The notes under the pieces: generated by a model | The model's database searches: none | What the model was told of the DNA's origin: nothing | What the model saw: only the letters and a program-made list of their open reading frames with translations | NCBI RefSeq assembly: GCF_027587175.1 | Contig: NZ_JAPCID010000054.1 | Span: 1-45,552 of the forward strand | Length of the DNA stretch: 45,552 bases | Source: Solirubrobacter deserti | GTDB taxonomy: Bacteria; Actinomycetota; Thermoleophilia; Solirubrobacterales; Solirubrobacteraceae | Direction of reading: 5' to 3' | In this document: in pieces, positions 23,006 through 31,045 of the stretch | Layout: each line of letters starts with the position of its first letter | Position numbering within the stretch: the first letter of the stretch is position 1 | Program-made: the position numbers and the translations under genes

Positions 23006-23767
23006 TCAGCGACTTCCCAGGCGCCAGCGCCGCCGGCGGGGCGCGGAAGCGCTCGGCGCGGGCGGCAGCGGCTCGCCCGCGAGGATCGCGGCGGGCGCCT
23101 CGGTGACCATCCAGCGGGCTCGCGGGTGGTCCGTGGCGGCCAGCGCGTCGGCGAGCGTGGCGCGCCCGCCGACCGCGTGCGCGTCGCCCGCGATCACGTG
23201 CGCGCGGCCCTCCGCGATCAGCGCGTGGCCGAGGGCGCACGCGCGCGAGCGCTTGCCCGCCACCAGGGAGGCCGCCGTGAGCTGGACCAGGACACCGCCG
23301 TCGACGAGCCGTCCGAGGCGCTCGGGGTCGCGCTGGAAGGTCGGGTTGCGCTCCGGGTGCGCGAGCAGCACGCGGAAGCCGCGTGTGCGGATCCGGAACA
23401 GCAGCTCCTCGAGCACCGGCGGCAACTCGCCGTACGGCGTCTCCACGAGCAGGTCCGTGCCGCCCCCGCCGTAGGACGCGATCCGCAGCGCCTCTTCGCT
23501 CTGGTGCTGCGCCCACACGGCGTCGACCTCGCCGCCGGTGACGATCTCCAGCGCCACGCCGCGCGTCCGCACCGTCTCCTGGAGCGTGGCGACGCGCCCG
23601 GGCAGCTCCTCGACGCGCACGTCCGGGTAGTCGTGGCGCAGATGCGGGGTGGCCGCGATCGTCCGCACGCCGGAGGCCGCGAGGTGCTCGGCCAGGGCCA
23701 GCGCGCCCGCCTCGTCGGACGGGCCGTCGTCGAGCCCTGGCAGCAGGTGCGCGTGTAGGTCGATCAG
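23006..23767 (-). CDS. CpsB/YwqE-type PHP tyrosine phosphatase
   Basis: A 253-residue PHP-domain protein. Metal ligands are visible: H5 and H7 in MIDLHAHLLPGLDDGPSDE, H42 in ATPHLRHDY, E80 in GGEVDA, H137 in LLAHPERN, and D195/H197 in IAGDAHAVGG. CpsB-type enzymes dephosphorylate the BY-kinase that controls capsule polymerisation; here the likely partner is the Wzc-like kinase at 36271-37713. No ATG, GTG or TTG lies in frame near the start. A CTG at 23767 would give M-I-D-L-H exactly where family members begin, so CTG is chosen. The divergent aminotransferase starts only 24 bp away. The C-terminus is basic (APRRRRWRLGSR). Confidence 0.85.
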   Translation of the reverse strand: MIDLHAHLLPGLDDGPSDEAGALALAEHLAASGVRTIAATPHLRHDYPDVRVEELPGRVATLQETVRTRGVALEIVTGGEVDAVWAQHQSEEALRIASYGGGGTDLLVETPYGELPPVLEELLFRIRTRGFRVLLAHPERNPTFQRDPERLGRLVDGGVLVQLTAASLVAGKRSRACALGHALIAEGRAHVIAGDAHAVGGRATLADALAATDHPRARWMVTEAPAAILAGEPLPPAPSASAPRRRRWRLGSR

Positions 23768-23791
23768 GGCTCTGTCAACATCGGGAACGGG

Positions 23792-24940
23792 ATGGACGCT
23801 ACCGAACGCACCCCCGAGATCCCGCTGTTCGACCTGCGGCTGTCCGAGGACGACATCGAGGCGGTGCTCGCGGTGCTGCGCTCGGGCTGGCTGACGATGG
23901 GGCCGCTGACCGCCGAGTTCGAGCGGACCTTCGCCGAGCACCTGGGCGTCAAGCACGCGGTCGCGGTCTCGTCCTGCACCGCCGCGTTGCACCTGGCCTA
24001 CCTGGCCGCGGGCGTCGGGCCGGGCGACGAGGTGATCGTGCCCGCGCTGACCTTCGCCGCGACCGCCGCGGCGGTCGTGTACTGCGGCGCGGACCCCGTC
24101 TTCGCCGACATCGTCGGGCCGCACGAGCTGGCGCTGGACCCGGCGGCCGTCGAGCGCGCGATCACGCCGCGCACGAAGGCGGTCTGCGTCGTGCACTTCG
24201 CGGGCTATCCCGCCCAGGTCGAAGCCCTGCGCGCGCTGTGCGACGACCGCGGCCTGGCGCTGATCGAGGACGTCGCGCACGCGCCGCACGCGCACGTCGG
24301 CGGGCGCGCGGTCGGCTCCTTCGGCCTCGCCGGCGCGTTCTCGTTCTTCTCCAACAAGGTGCTGGCCTGCGGCGAGGGCGGCCTGCTGGCCACGGACGAC
24401 GACGCCGTCGCGGCGCTCGCCCGCTCGCGTCGCAGCCACGGCATGACCTCCGGCACGTGGAGCCGCCACACGGGCGAGACGACCACGTACGACGCCGAGG
24501 GCCTGGGCTTCAACTACCGTCTGGACGAGCCGCGCGCCGCGCTGCTGCTGTCGCGCTTCAAGCGCCTGGACGAGGAGACCGCGCGCCGGCGCGCGCTGAC
24601 GCGCGCCTACCGTGCCGCGCTGGCGGACGTCGACGGCCTCGTCGTGCCCTACAGCGACGAGGACGTCGAGCGCTCCAGCTGCTACGTGATGCCGGTGCTG
24701 GTCCGCGACGTCGAGCGCCGCGACGCGATCCGGCTGGAGCTGCGCGAGCGCCACGGCGTGCAGACGTCGATCTTCTATCCGGCGGTGCACGAGTTCACCG
24801 CCTACCGCGAGCGCTACCGCGCCGAGTCGCTGCCGCATACCGAGCACGCGGCGCGCGCGGAGATCACGATCCCGCTCCACATGGCGATGGACGCCGCCGC
24901 GCAGGAACGCGTGGTGGCCGCGCTCGAGGACACCGTGTGA
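23792..24940 (+). CDS. DegT/DnrJ/EryC1/StrS aminotransferase (first of a tandem pair)
   Basis: A 382-residue PLP-dependent sugar aminotransferase. SGWLTMGPLTAEFE opens the fold, AVSSCTAALHLAY binds the phosphate, IED (D160) contacts the pyridine nitrogen, and the Schiff-base lysine is K189 in FFSNKVLACGEGG. FNYRLDEPRAALLL closes the active site. It should convert a keto-NDP-sugar to an amino sugar with glutamate. At the position after D160 where many homologues have Gln it has His (EDVAHAPHA), unlike its downstream paralogue. ATG with a purine-rich gggaacggg upstream. It overlaps the next gene by 4 bp. Confidence 0.9.
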   Translation: MDATERTPEIPLFDLRLSEDDIEAVLAVLRSGWLTMGPLTAEFERTFAEHLGVKHAVAVSSCTAALHLAYLAAGVGPGDEVIVPALTFAATAAAVVYCGADPVFADIVGPHELALDPAAVERAITPRTKAVCVVHFAGYPAQVEALRALCDDRGLALIEDVAHAPHAHVGGRAVGSFGLAGAFSFFSNKVLACGEGGLLATDDDAVAALARSRRSHGMTSGTWSRHTGETTTYDAEGLGFNYRLDEPRAALLLSRFKRLDEETARRRALTRAYRAALADVDGLVVPYSDEDVERSSCYVMPVLVRDVERRDAIRLELRERHGVQTSIFYPAVHEFTAYRERYRAESLPHTEHAARAEITIPLHMAMDAAAQERVVAALEDTV

Positions 24941-26067
24941 GCTGGAGCATCCCCCTGACGGACGTCGTCGTCACCGAGGAGGACCTCGCCGCGGCGCGCG
25001 CCTGCCTGGAGTCCGGCTGGCTGACGATGGGCCCCCGCACGGGTGCGTTCGAGCGCGCGATGGCCGAGTGGCACGGCGTGCCGCACGCGATCGCGGTGTC
25101 CAGCGGCACGGCGGCGCTGCACCTCGCGTGCCGCGCGCTCGGGCTCGGCCCGGGCGACGAGGTGATCGTCCCGGCGTTCACCTTCCTGGCCAGCGCCGGC
25201 TGTGTGCGCTACTGCGGCGCGACCCCGGTGCTCGCCGACGTCGTCTCGCCGGACCGCCCGAACCTCGATCCCGCCGACGTGGAACGCCGCATCACCCCGC
25301 GCACGCGCGCCGTGATCGCCGTGCACATGTGGGGGTACCCGGCCGACATCCCCGCGCTCCGGGCGCTGTGCGAGGCGCACGGGCTGGCACTGATCGAGGA
25401 CGCCGCGCAGGCGATCGGCGCGCACGTCGACGGCGACGCGCTCGCCGGCGCCGCGGGCGCGCTCGGCTGCCTCTCGTTCTTCTCCAAGAAGCAGCTCTCC
25501 GTGGGCGAGGGCGGCATGGTGCTCACCCACGACGACGGGCTGGCCGCCTCCGTGCGGTCGCTGCGCTCGCACGCGATGACGTCCGGCACATGGGACCGGC
25601 ACACCGGCCGCCAGGAGTCCTATGACGTCGTCGACTTCGGCTTCAACTACCGCATGGACGAGCTGCGAGCGGCGTTCGGCCTCGCGCGCCTGGGCCGGCT
25701 GCGGGACGAGATCGAGCACCGACGCGCCGCGGTCCGCGGGTACCGGGAGCGGCTGTCCGGGGTGCCCGGCGTGACCCTCGTGTGGGACGAAGCCGCGGTC
25801 GCGGCCGGCTCGCACTTCGCGTTCGCGGTGCTGTTCGCGGACCGCGACGCGCGCGTGCGCGCACGCGACCGACTCGCCGGACGCGGGATCCAGACCACGC
25901 GCTACCCCGTCCTGCACGCGCTCTCGGAGTACGCGCCGTTCGCGGCCTACGGCACGCTGCCGGCCGCCGAGACGGCCGCGGACCACCACCTGGCGCTCCC
26001 GCTGTCCGCCCGCACGTCCGAGGCGGACCTGGACGCCGTCTGCGCGGCGGTGAGTGCGGCGGCATGA
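24937..26067 (+). CDS. DegT/DnrJ/EryC1/StrS aminotransferase (second of a tandem pair)
   Basis: A 376-residue paralogue of the preceding enzyme, sharing SGWLTMGP, LHLA, GPGDEVIVPA, ITPRT and MTSGTW..HTG segments. The phosphate-binding loop is AVSSGTAALHLA, D155 and Q158 are in IEDAAQAIGAH, and the Schiff-base lysine is K185 in FFSKKQLSVGEGG. It probably aminates a different keto position or a different NDP-sugar. GTG start overlapping the upstream stop (GTGA); its own stop overlaps the ATG of the FkbM gene (ATGA). The three genes are one tight operon. Confidence 0.9.
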   Translation: MSWSIPLTDVVVTEEDLAAARACLESGWLTMGPRTGAFERAMAEWHGVPHAIAVSSGTAALHLACRALGLGPGDEVIVPAFTFLASAGCVRYCGATPVLADVVSPDRPNLDPADVERRITPRTRAVIAVHMWGYPADIPALRALCEAHGLALIEDAAQAIGAHVDGDALAGAAGALGCLSFFSKKQLSVGEGGMVLTHDDGLAASVRSLRSHAMTSGTWDRHTGRQESYDVVDFGFNYRMDELRAAFGLARLGRLRDEIEHRRAAVRGYRERLSGVPGVTLVWDEAAVAAGSHFAFAVLFADRDARVRARDRLAGRGIQTTRYPVLHALSEYAPFAAYGTLPAAETAADHHLALPLSARTSEADLDAVCAAVSAAA

Positions 26068-26930
26068 GCGAGTACGAACGCCGCACCGGCGGACCGACCG
26101 ACGTCCTGCGCCACGCCTATCGGGTCGTCGGCGCGCCCCGGCTGCGGCACGTGGACGCAGCGGTGCGCCGCGGCTACCTCGAGTGGCAGCGCTGGCGGTT
26201 CGCCACGCTGCTGGCCTCGGACCTGCCGAGCTACCGGGCCTTCCGGCGCGCGGACGGGCGCGGGAAGACGCACGCCGCGACGGAGCGGGTGCGCCTCAAG
26301 CCCTTGGGTGGCCGGGCGGTGGAGCTGCGGCCCGGGACCAGCGACGCGCAGATGCTGCGCGAGACCTTCCGCGACAACGTGCACCGCCCGTCGCGGGCGC
26401 GCGTGCGGACGATCGTCGACGTCGGCGCCAACATCGGGATCACGGTCGCCGACAACGCGCTGCGCCACCCGGAGGCGCGGATCGTCGCTGTCGAGCTCGA
26501 CGCGGGCAACGTCGAGCTCGCCCGGCGCAACACGGCCGAGTGGGCGGACCGCGTCGAGCTGCATCACGGCGCGGCGTGGACCGAGGACGGCCAGGTGAGC
26601 TACGTGAACGAGCGCGGACTCGAGTTCGGCTTCTACATCGACGAAGGCGGCGAAGGGCACGCGCCGGCGTTCTCGATGGACACGATCCTGGGCTTCGTGC
26701 CCGCCGGTGAGCGCATCGACTTCCTCAAGATGGACGTCGAGGGCGTCGAGGCGCAGCTGCTCACGCCGTCGGCGCCGCACTGGATCGATCGCGTCGACGA
26801 GATCGCCCTGCAGGTGCACCACGACTACACGATCGAGGACTGCGTGCGCGACCTGAGCGCGCTGGGCTTCACGGCGAGCGCCGATGCGCGGCGGATGGAC
26901 TTCGTCCGCGGTCAGCGCTCCGCGGCCTGA
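26064..26930 (+). CDS. FkbM-family SAM-dependent methyltransferase
   Basis: A 288-residue protein. The Rossmann SAM site is IVDVGANIGITVADNA (residues 117-132), the acidic ribose contact is VAVELDAGN, and the FkbM signature is FLKMDVEGVEAQLL (220-233). An N-terminal helical region of about 110 residues precedes the methyltransferase core. FkbM enzymes O-methylate sugars or macrolides; with two aminotransferases directly upstream, an O-methylated (amino) sugar in the polysaccharide is likely. The last 19 bp overlap the convergent nucleotidyltransferase gene. Confidence 0.88.
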   Translation: MSEYERRTGGPTDVLRHAYRVVGAPRLRHVDAAVRRGYLEWQRWRFATLLASDLPSYRAFRRADGRGKTHAATERVRLKPLGGRAVELRPGTSDAQMLRETFRDNVHRPSRARVRTIVDVGANIGITVADNALRHPEARIVAVELDAGNVELARRNTAEWADRVELHHGAAWTEDGQVSYVNERGLEFGFYIDEGGEGHAPAFSMDTILGFVPAGERIDFLKMDVEGVEAQLLTPSAPHWIDRVDEIALQVHHDYTIEDCVRDLSALGFTASADARRMDFVRGQRSAA

Positions 26931-27655
26931 CCCGTCTCCTCGCCCAGCAGCCGGTGTCGCACGCGATCGAACTCCTGCATCGCCCGCTCGTAGTCGTCGT
27001 GGCGGCCGAGGTCGAGCCAATACGCGTCCGGCCGGTGCGCCCGGACCTCCTCACCTGCGTCGATCAGCCGCAGGATCAGGTCCGGGAAGTCCAGCCGGAC
27101 CTCCGGCTCGATGTGCTCGAGCACGCGCGGATGGAAGGCGTAGATGCCCATCGAGGCCTCGTAGTAGAGCGTGGGCTTCTCGGTGTAGTCCGTCACGCGG
27201 CGGTCGTCGCCGACGTCCTGGAAGTGCATGACGCCGAGCGAGACCTCGATCGTGCGGCTGGTGGTGGCGATCGTCGCCGCCGCGTCCGACTCGCGATGGT
27301 CGGCCATCAGCGCTTCGTAGGACATGTCGGTGAGGATGTCGCCGTTCATCACCAGGAACGAGTCGTCGAGGTCTTCGATCAGCCGCAGCGCGCCGACCGT
27401 GCCGAGCGGCACGCGCTCGCGGAAGTAGCTGATCCGCAGGCCGTAGCTGCTGCCGTCACCGCAGAAGGCCTCGATCAGCTCGGCGAGGTAGCCCGTCGCG
27501 ATCGTGACGTGCTCGACGCCCGCGCGCCGGAGCTGTCGCAGGACGATGTCCAGCACCGGCCGGTCCTTGACCGGCATCAGCGGCTTCGGGATCACGGCCG
27601 TGTAGGGGCGCAGGCGTACGCCTTCGCCGCCCGCGAGCACCACTGCGCGGCGCAT
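26912..27655 (-). CDS. Sugar-1-phosphate nucleotidyltransferase
   Basis: A 247-residue NTP-transferase. The signature AVVLAGGEGVRLRPYT (residues 4-19) with IPKPLMPV carries the activating-loop Gly/Arg and K24. GTVGAL (85-90) and MNGDILTD (D106) bind nucleotide and metal, and DYTEKPTLYYEASMGIY contains the sugar-binding Glu-Lys. The length is that of the short form without a left-handed beta-helix, so no acetyltransferase activity is expected. It supplies an NDP-hexose for the cluster (GlmU/RmlA/ManC-like; nucleotide not determinable). It is divergent from the flippase gene, 20 bp apart. Confidence 0.9.
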   Translation of the reverse strand: MRRAVVLAGGEGVRLRPYTAVIPKPLMPVKDRPVLDIVLRQLRRAGVEHVTIATGYLAELIEAFCGDGSSYGLRISYFRERVPLGTVGALRLIEDLDDSFLVMNGDILTDMSYEALMADHRESDAAATIATTSRTIEVSLGVMHFQDVGDDRRVTDYTEKPTLYYEASMGIYAFHPRVLEHIEPEVRLDFPDLILRLIDAGEEVRAHRPDAYWLDLGRHDDYERAMQEFDRVRHRLLGEETGQAAER

Positions 27656-27675
27656 CGCGCTAGTTCCGGGGGTGG

Positions 27676-29136
27676 GTGTCGGTCACGGCTGCGTCCACGG
27701 TGGTGCGGTACGTGACCGGCGCTCGCACGATCGCTCGCAACGCGCTGGTCGTCTCGGCCGCCCAGGTCCTGGGCAAGTTGGCGTCGCTCGGATTCTACGT
27801 GGCGATGGCGCGCGTGCTCGGCGAACAGGGCTTCGGTGCCTACACGTTCGCGCTCGCGCTCGCCCAGGTGACGACGATCTTCGCCAGCTTCGGCATCGAC
27901 GAGTGGACCGGGAAGACGGTCGCGCGCGACCCGCAGGCCGCGCCGCGGCTGATCACGGACGGCCTGCTGGTCAAGGCCGTCGTCGGCGTCGCGGGCTGCG
28001 TCGCGGCGGTGCTGTTCACGCGGATCGGGGGGTACTCGGCGTCCGTCCAGGCGGCGGTCGCGCTGCTGGCGCTCGGCACGCTCGCCGAGCTGTTCATGAA
28101 CACGTTCAACGCGACCTTCCAGGGGCTCGACGATCTGCGCTGGCCCGCGGCGGCGGCGATGATCGAGCGGGCCGCGATCGGCATCTTCGGCATCGTCGCG
28201 CTGCTGGCGGGCGCCGGGATCGTGGTGGTCGCGGCGATCTACCTCGCGTGCGCGCTGGCCGCGGCCGCGCTCGTCGCCGCGCGCCTGGCGGCGGTCGGCG
28301 TCCGCCCCGAGCGGTCGCCTTCAGCGGCGCGCTCGTTCGCGCTGGTGAAGATGACGTTCACGATCGGCCTGACCATCCTGCTCAACACGGCGCTGTTCCG
28401 GATCGACACCGTGCTGCTGTCGGTCATCAAGGACAACGCCGCCGTCGGCTTCTACGGCGCGGCGTATCGCCTGCTCGAGAGCCCGCTGTTCGTGGCCTAC
28501 GCGTTGACCGGCGCGCTGCTGCCGTCGCTGTCACGCGCGTCGCGGACCAGCAGCCCGCCGGTCGGCGAGTACGTGACGACGGGCCTGAAGCTCATCCTGT
28601 GCCTGATGGCGCCGCTCGGGACGGCGTACGCGCTGCTCGCCGAGCCGCTGGTGGACCTCGTGTACGGCAGCGACTACGCCCCCGCGATCCCGGCGGTGCG
28701 GTTGCTGGGCGGCGCCGCGGCGCTGTACGGCGTGGGCTACTTCGCCTCGTTGGTCCTGATCGCCCAGGGGCGGCAACGGATCCTGCCGGTGGTGGTCGCG
28801 GGCGTGCTGGCGTTCAACGTCGTCGCGAACCTGATCCTGATCCCGTCGCTGTCGTTCCGAGGCGCGGCCCTGGTCACCTCGCTGTCGGAGCTGCTGCTGG
28901 CCGCGGCGTTCCTGGTCTACGTGGTGCGCGTGGTCGGGCGCCTGCCCGCCGGCCGGATCCTGAGCGGGCCGCTCGCGGGCTGTGCGGCGATCGCGCTCGT
29001 GGTGCTGCTGATCGGGCCCACGGTCGCGGCGCTGATCGTCGCGCCGGTGGTGTACGTCGCGGTGCTGGTCGCCGTCGAGCGCTGGCGCTACCCGGAGGAC
29101 GCCCGCCGCGTGTGGGCGACGCTGCGCCGCTCCTAG
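27676..29136 (+). CDS. Wzx-type polysaccharide flippase (MOP superfamily)
   Basis: A 486-residue integral membrane protein with 12-14 hydrophobic segments. The N-terminus (RNALVVSAAQVLGKLASLGF, YVAMARVLGEQGFGAYTFAL) is the classic Wzx/RfbX opening, and ILLNTALFRIDTVLLSVIKD with AVGFYGAAYRLLESPLFVAY marks the middle of the MOP fold. It should flip polyprenyl-linked repeat units across the membrane. GTG at 27676 with a G-rich stretch upstream. Its TAG stop shares the CTAG palindrome with the stop of the convergent GT2 gene. Confidence 0.9.
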   Translation: MSVTAASTVVRYVTGARTIARNALVVSAAQVLGKLASLGFYVAMARVLGEQGFGAYTFALALAQVTTIFASFGIDEWTGKTVARDPQAAPRLITDGLLVKAVVGVAGCVAAVLFTRIGGYSASVQAAVALLALGTLAELFMNTFNATFQGLDDLRWPAAAAMIERAAIGIFGIVALLAGAGIVVVAAIYLACALAAAALVAARLAAVGVRPERSPSAARSFALVKMTFTIGLTILLNTALFRIDTVLLSVIKDNAAVGFYGAAYRLLESPLFVAYALTGALLPSLSRASRTSSPPVGEYVTTGLKLILCLMAPLGTAYALLAEPLVDLVYGSDYAPAIPAVRLLGGAAALYGVGYFASLVLIAQGRQRILPVVVAGVLAFNVVANLILIPSLSFRGAALVTSLSELLLAAAFLVYVVRVVGRLPAGRILSGPLAGCAAIALVVLLIGPTVAALIVAPVVYVAVLVAVERWRYPEDARRVWATLRRS

Positions 29137-30086
29137 GGCAGCCGCTTGCGCAGCTTCTTGCGCAGCTGCCCGATGAGCAGGTCGACGTGCTGGCGTGTCC
29201 GCGGCCCTTCGACGGGACGCAGCACGGCGGCCGGGATCGGGCGGCGGTATTCGGCCACGTCCCCGCGCTGGGTCCAGGCCTCGCGGATGCCCTGCAGCCA
29301 CGCCTTGTGATGGCCGAGGTAGGTTGCGTCGACCAGATCGAAGACGGCGTGGAACGCCATCCGCGGCACGGCCATGGCCACGGGATACCGCAGCCACAGG
29401 TGCCACTGGTTGTTGCGGGTGCGCAGCTGCAGCGTGCGCGCCGAGGCCGGCTTGCGCGACAGCGGGCGCAGATGGTCGAAGGGCGCGTCCGGGAAGTACC
29501 GGGTCTCCCAGCCGGCGCCGGCGAGCCGCACGGTGACGTCGATCTCCGAGAGCGTGAAGAAGTACGGCGCGAAGAAGCCTCCGACCTCCAGGAACGGCGT
29601 GCGCCGCACCATGCAGCAGCCCTCGGCGAAGAAGTAGCAGTCCATCCCCTCGGCCGGCGCGCCCGGACGGCCGCGACGGAACCACCAGTCGAACGAGCCG
29701 AGCTCCGTCGACACCAGGATCTCGCCGGAGTCCGGGTCGACGTCCCGGACCAGGCCCGTCGCGACGCCGAGACGATCGTTGGCCTCGAACGCGGCCACCA
29801 GGCGCTCGACCGCGCCGGGGCACGGGTGCGAGTCGTCGTCGAGCATCACGATCAGCTCGTTGCGGGCGGCCTCCGCGCCCAGGTTGCGGCCGGCGGCGCC
29901 CAGGTTGGGGACCGGCACCAGCCGGACCGGCTCGCCGAACGCCTGGACCGCTTCGGCGCTGCCGTCGGAGGAGGAGTCGGCGACGATGATCTCGTCGAAG
30001 ACGTCGAGGCGGAGCAACTCCTCGAGCACCCCCACGAGCCGCTCTTTGCGGTTGTGGGACAGGATCACGGCGGTCACGGGCTCCAT
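29133..30086 (-). CDS. GT2-family glycosyltransferase
   Basis: A 317-residue GT-A fold enzyme. The N-terminus VTAVILSHNRKERLVGVLEE is typical of GT2. The metal-binding DxD is D83-D84-D85 in VMLDDDSHPCPGAVERLV, and the acceptor side includes FAEGCCMVRR and LSEIDVTVRLAGAGWETRYF with the ED-type motif. A C-terminal positively charged tail ends RKKLRKRLP. It adds one sugar of the repeat unit. ATG at 30086; a GTG directly before it (30089) sits 7 nt after a -10-like TAGCCT and could be the true leaderless start. It is convergent with the flippase gene and divergent from the next GT2 gene. Confidence 0.88.
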   Translation of the reverse strand: MEPVTAVILSHNRKERLVGVLEELLRLDVFDEIIVADSSSDGSAEAVQAFGEPVRLVPVPNLGAAGRNLGAEAARNELIVMLDDDSHPCPGAVERLVAAFEANDRLGVATGLVRDVDPDSGEILVSTELGSFDWWFRRGRPGAPAEGMDCYFFAEGCCMVRRTPFLEVGGFFAPYFFTLSEIDVTVRLAGAGWETRYFPDAPFDHLRPLSRKPASARTLQLRTRNNQWHLWLRYPVAMAVPRMAFHAVFDLVDATYLGHHKAWLQGIREAWTQRGDVAEYRRPIPAAVLRPVEGPRTRQHVDLLIGQLRKKLRKRLP

Positions 30087-30121
30087 CACGCAGGCAAGGC
30101 TAGCCGCCGGTGGAGCGCCGC

Positions 30122-30127
30122 TAGTGT
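30122..30127 (+). promoter_or_regulatory. Candidate -10 box of the GT2-GT4-GT4 operon
   Basis: TAGTGT ends 10 nt before the GTG at 30138. No clear -35. The divergent GT2 gene has its own TAGCCT (30102-30097, minus strand). Confidence 0.3.
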
Positions 30128-30137
30128 TAGTCCGCGC

Positions 30138-31031
30138 GTGCGCCAGTCGATCGTGATCGTGACCAAGGATCGGCCGGCGCTCCTCGCCGACACCCTTGCC
30201 AGCCTTGCGGGCTGTGCGCCGCAATCGGCCGAGGTGCTCGTGGTGGACGCGTCCGATGGGGAGGCCACCCGGGACGTGGTCGGCGCCGCCGCGGCGGCGC
30301 ATCCCGCGCTCGGGCTCCGCTATCTGCGTTCCGCGCCCGGGCTCTGTCGCCAGCGCAACCGCGGGCTCGACGAGGCCCAGGGTGAGATCGTCGTGTACCT
30401 GGACGACGACGTGCTGCTCGAGCCCGACGCGCTCGAGCAGCTGCTCAAGCCCTTCGAGGACCCGGGCGTGGTCGGTACCACGGGAAAGCTCGTCGAGCCG
30501 TCTTCGCGGCGGTTCTCCTTCAAGCACTCACGGCTGCGCTGCTGGCTGCCCGGTGCCGGCGCCCAGGGCACGATGACGCGCAGCGGCTATCCGAACCGGG
30601 TGTGGTCGGTCGACGAGTGGCACACGGTCGAGACGATGTCGGGCTGCTTCATGGCGGCGCGCATGGACGATGCCCGCGCCACGCGCTTCGACGAGCGGCT
30701 CGAGGCGCCCAACGGCTACGCGTTCCTCGACGACGAGGACTTCGCGTACCGGCTCGCGCAACGTGGCCGCCTGATCTACACGCCGGAAGCCCGTCTCGTC
30801 CACCGCGCCACCGGCCTGCGCACCTCGCGCGCGCGAGAGTTCAACCGCAGGCTCGTCATCCGGCGCCACTACACGCTCGAGAAGTCCTTCTCGGACCGGC
30901 GTGGGGCGCACGCGCATTGGTGGCTGATGATGGCGATCCACGTCGTCCACCGCGCGGTCAACACCGACTGGCAGGGGGCGCGCGGACTGCTCGACGGGCT
31001 CTGGGACGTCGCACGGCGGAGAACCCTCTGA
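30138..31031 (+). CDS. GT2-family glycosyltransferase
   Basis: A 297-residue GT2 enzyme. SIVIVTKDRPALLADTLASL opens the fold, EVLVVDASDGEATRDVV follows, the DxD is D89-D90-D91 in VVYLDDDVLLEPDALEQLL, and the acceptor ED motif is FLDDEDFAYRLAQRG. The C-terminal helix RRHYTLEKSFSDRRGAHAHW may sit on the membrane. GTG start at 30138 with no Shine-Dalgarno. First gene of a three-glycosyltransferase operon. It also differs from the other GT2 by lacking the KLRKRL tail. Confidence 0.88.
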   Translation: MRQSIVIVTKDRPALLADTLASLAGCAPQSAEVLVVDASDGEATRDVVGAAAAAHPALGLRYLRSAPGLCRQRNRGLDEAQGEIVVYLDDDVLLEPDALEQLLKPFEDPGVVGTTGKLVEPSSRRFSFKHSRLRCWLPGAGAQGTMTRSGYPNRVWSVDEWHTVETMSGCFMAARMDDARATRFDERLEAPNGYAFLDDEDFAYRLAQRGRLIYTPEARLVHRATGLRTSRAREFNRRLVIRRHYTLEKSFSDRRGAHAHWWLMMAIHVVHRAVNTDWQGARGLLDGLWDVARRRTL

Positions 31032-31045
31032 GCGCCCTCGCACCC

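Noticed and set aside
23768-24880. Upstream extension of the CpsB-type frame to a conventional start codon
   Set aside because: It would lie antisense to the whole DegT aminotransferase and has no family similarity.
27672-30137. Very long plus-strand open frame preceding the GT2 gene
   Set aside because: It overlaps the flippase in another frame and the minus-strand GT2. Only the last part (from 30138) encodes a recognisable protein.
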